Positions 5,095-5,410 of a stretch of 5,410 bases of DNA are shown here, in pieces. This stretch comes from an uncultured Actinomycetes bacterium (GTDB lineage Bacteria > Actinomycetota > Acidimicrobiia > Acidimicrobiales > Acidimicrobilacustridaceae): assembly GCA_945957335.1 (NCBI GenBank), contig CAMFLJ010000267.1, forward strand, positions 1 through 5,410, in the 5' to 3' direction. Positions within the stretch are counted from its first letter, which is position 1. Each line of letters begins with the position of its first letter. The notes beneath the pieces are model-generated. The model was not told the origin of the DNA. It did no database searches and saw only the letters and a program-made list of their open reading frames with translations. The translations under genes and the position numbers were made by a program.

Positions 5095-5410
5095 CTAGCG
5101 GGCCGCGTTCTTCACGAAGTCGTCGACGCCGTGGCCCTCGTCGAGCCGGGTGCCGCCGTAGTACCCGCCGCGGATGTGGCGGCGCACGCCGAGGGGCGGG
5201 TCGTCGGTGGCCCGGGCGGCGGAGTGCCACAGGTGGGCGTCGTGGAAGATGACGTCGCCCCGCTCCGCGTACACGGCGATCTCGCCGGCGATGGGCTCGA
5301 AGGCCGGCGGCTGGCCGTCGGGGGCCACCAGGTGGCTGCCGGGCACGACCCGCAGGAAGCCGTTGGCGGGGGAGGTGCCGTCGATGTGGATGGTGAAGGC
5401 GGTCGAGGGC
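5095..5410 (-). CDS. Phytanoyl-CoA dioxygenase (PhyH)-like Fe(II)/2-oxoglutarate oxygenase, C-terminal part (partial)
   Basis: The reading frame is open to the window edge and ends at TAG (5097-5095), giving 104 residues of what is normally a protein of about 250-320. PhyH-type enzymes are cytosolic oxygenases that couple 2-oxoglutarate decarboxylation to hydroxylation of a small molecule. Visible hallmarks are TSPANGFLRVVPGSH (fragment residues 12-26, the family's NGxLxVxPGSH motif), GDVIFHDAHLWH (51-62) ending in the distal iron-binding His62, and VRRHIRGGYY (75-84) with the Arg (76 or 77) expected to bind 2-oxoglutarate. The first iron ligands (HxD) lie upstream, outside the window. An internal GTG at 5346 is not the real start. 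The substrate is unknown. It is on the same strand as the importer but 269 bases away, so a functional link is not shown. Confidence 0.85.
   Translation of the reverse strand, partial: PSTAFTIHIDGTSPANGFLRVVPGSHLVAPDGQPPAFEPIAGEIAVYAERGDVIFHDAHLWHSAARATDDPPLGVRRHIRGGYYGGTRLDEGHGVDDFVKNAAR

Noticed and set aside
4863..5230. Small genes in the intergenic region (plus-strand 4863-5090, minus-strand 4907-5230)
   Set aside because: Arg/Pro/Ser-rich translations without family resemblance. The minus-strand one is also mostly out of frame with the dioxygenase that it overlaps.

Overview
The window is very GC-rich, with G/C-dominated third codon positions, frequent GTG starts and Tat-type lipoprotein export. 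This suggests a high-GC actinobacterium. A member of the Acidimicrobiia is my guess from overall feel only; no marker gene here fixes the taxonomy. Every gene I can support lies on the minus strand, so the biological reading order runs from high to low coordinates.

Layout in reading order: (1) 5410-5095, the C-terminal third or so of a phytanoyl-CoA dioxygenase (PhyH)-like Fe(II)/2-oxoglutarate oxygenase, cut by the window edge. (2) 5094-4826, a 269-base non-coding region with several inverted repeats and the likely control region of the next operon. (3) 4825-1103, a complete ABC importer: Tat-exported NMT1/THI5-type substrate-binding lipoprotein, ATPase, and two different permeases, joined by 1- to 4-base stop/start overlaps. 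(4) 1032-37, an adenosine deaminase-family enzyme after a 70-base gap. (5) 40-1, the first 13 codons of a further gene that overlaps the deaminase stop codon. Its N-terminus (MKPAPFTYLDPPD) looks like the FAD-binding subunit of the xanthine dehydrogenase/CO dehydrogenase family.

Read together, this is most likely a purine uptake and catabolism operon. The importer would bring in a purine nucleoside, base or related heterocycle, the deaminase would remove the 6-amino group, and a molybdenum hydroxylase encoded just past the left edge would oxidise the resulting (hypo)xanthine. NMT1/THI5-type transporters are usually annotated as nitrate/sulfonate/thiamine-precursor importers, so the neighbourhood, rather than the transporter sequence, supports a purine substrate. 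The substrate is an inference. The two non-identical permeases imply a heterodimeric membrane channel, whereas SsuABC/TauABC-type relatives usually have one permease gene.

I see no tRNA, rRNA, CRISPR array, insertion sequence or recognisable riboswitch. The most useful non-obvious observations are the hidden 13-codon gene start at the left edge and the cluster of operator-like inverted repeats upstream of the binding-protein gene.
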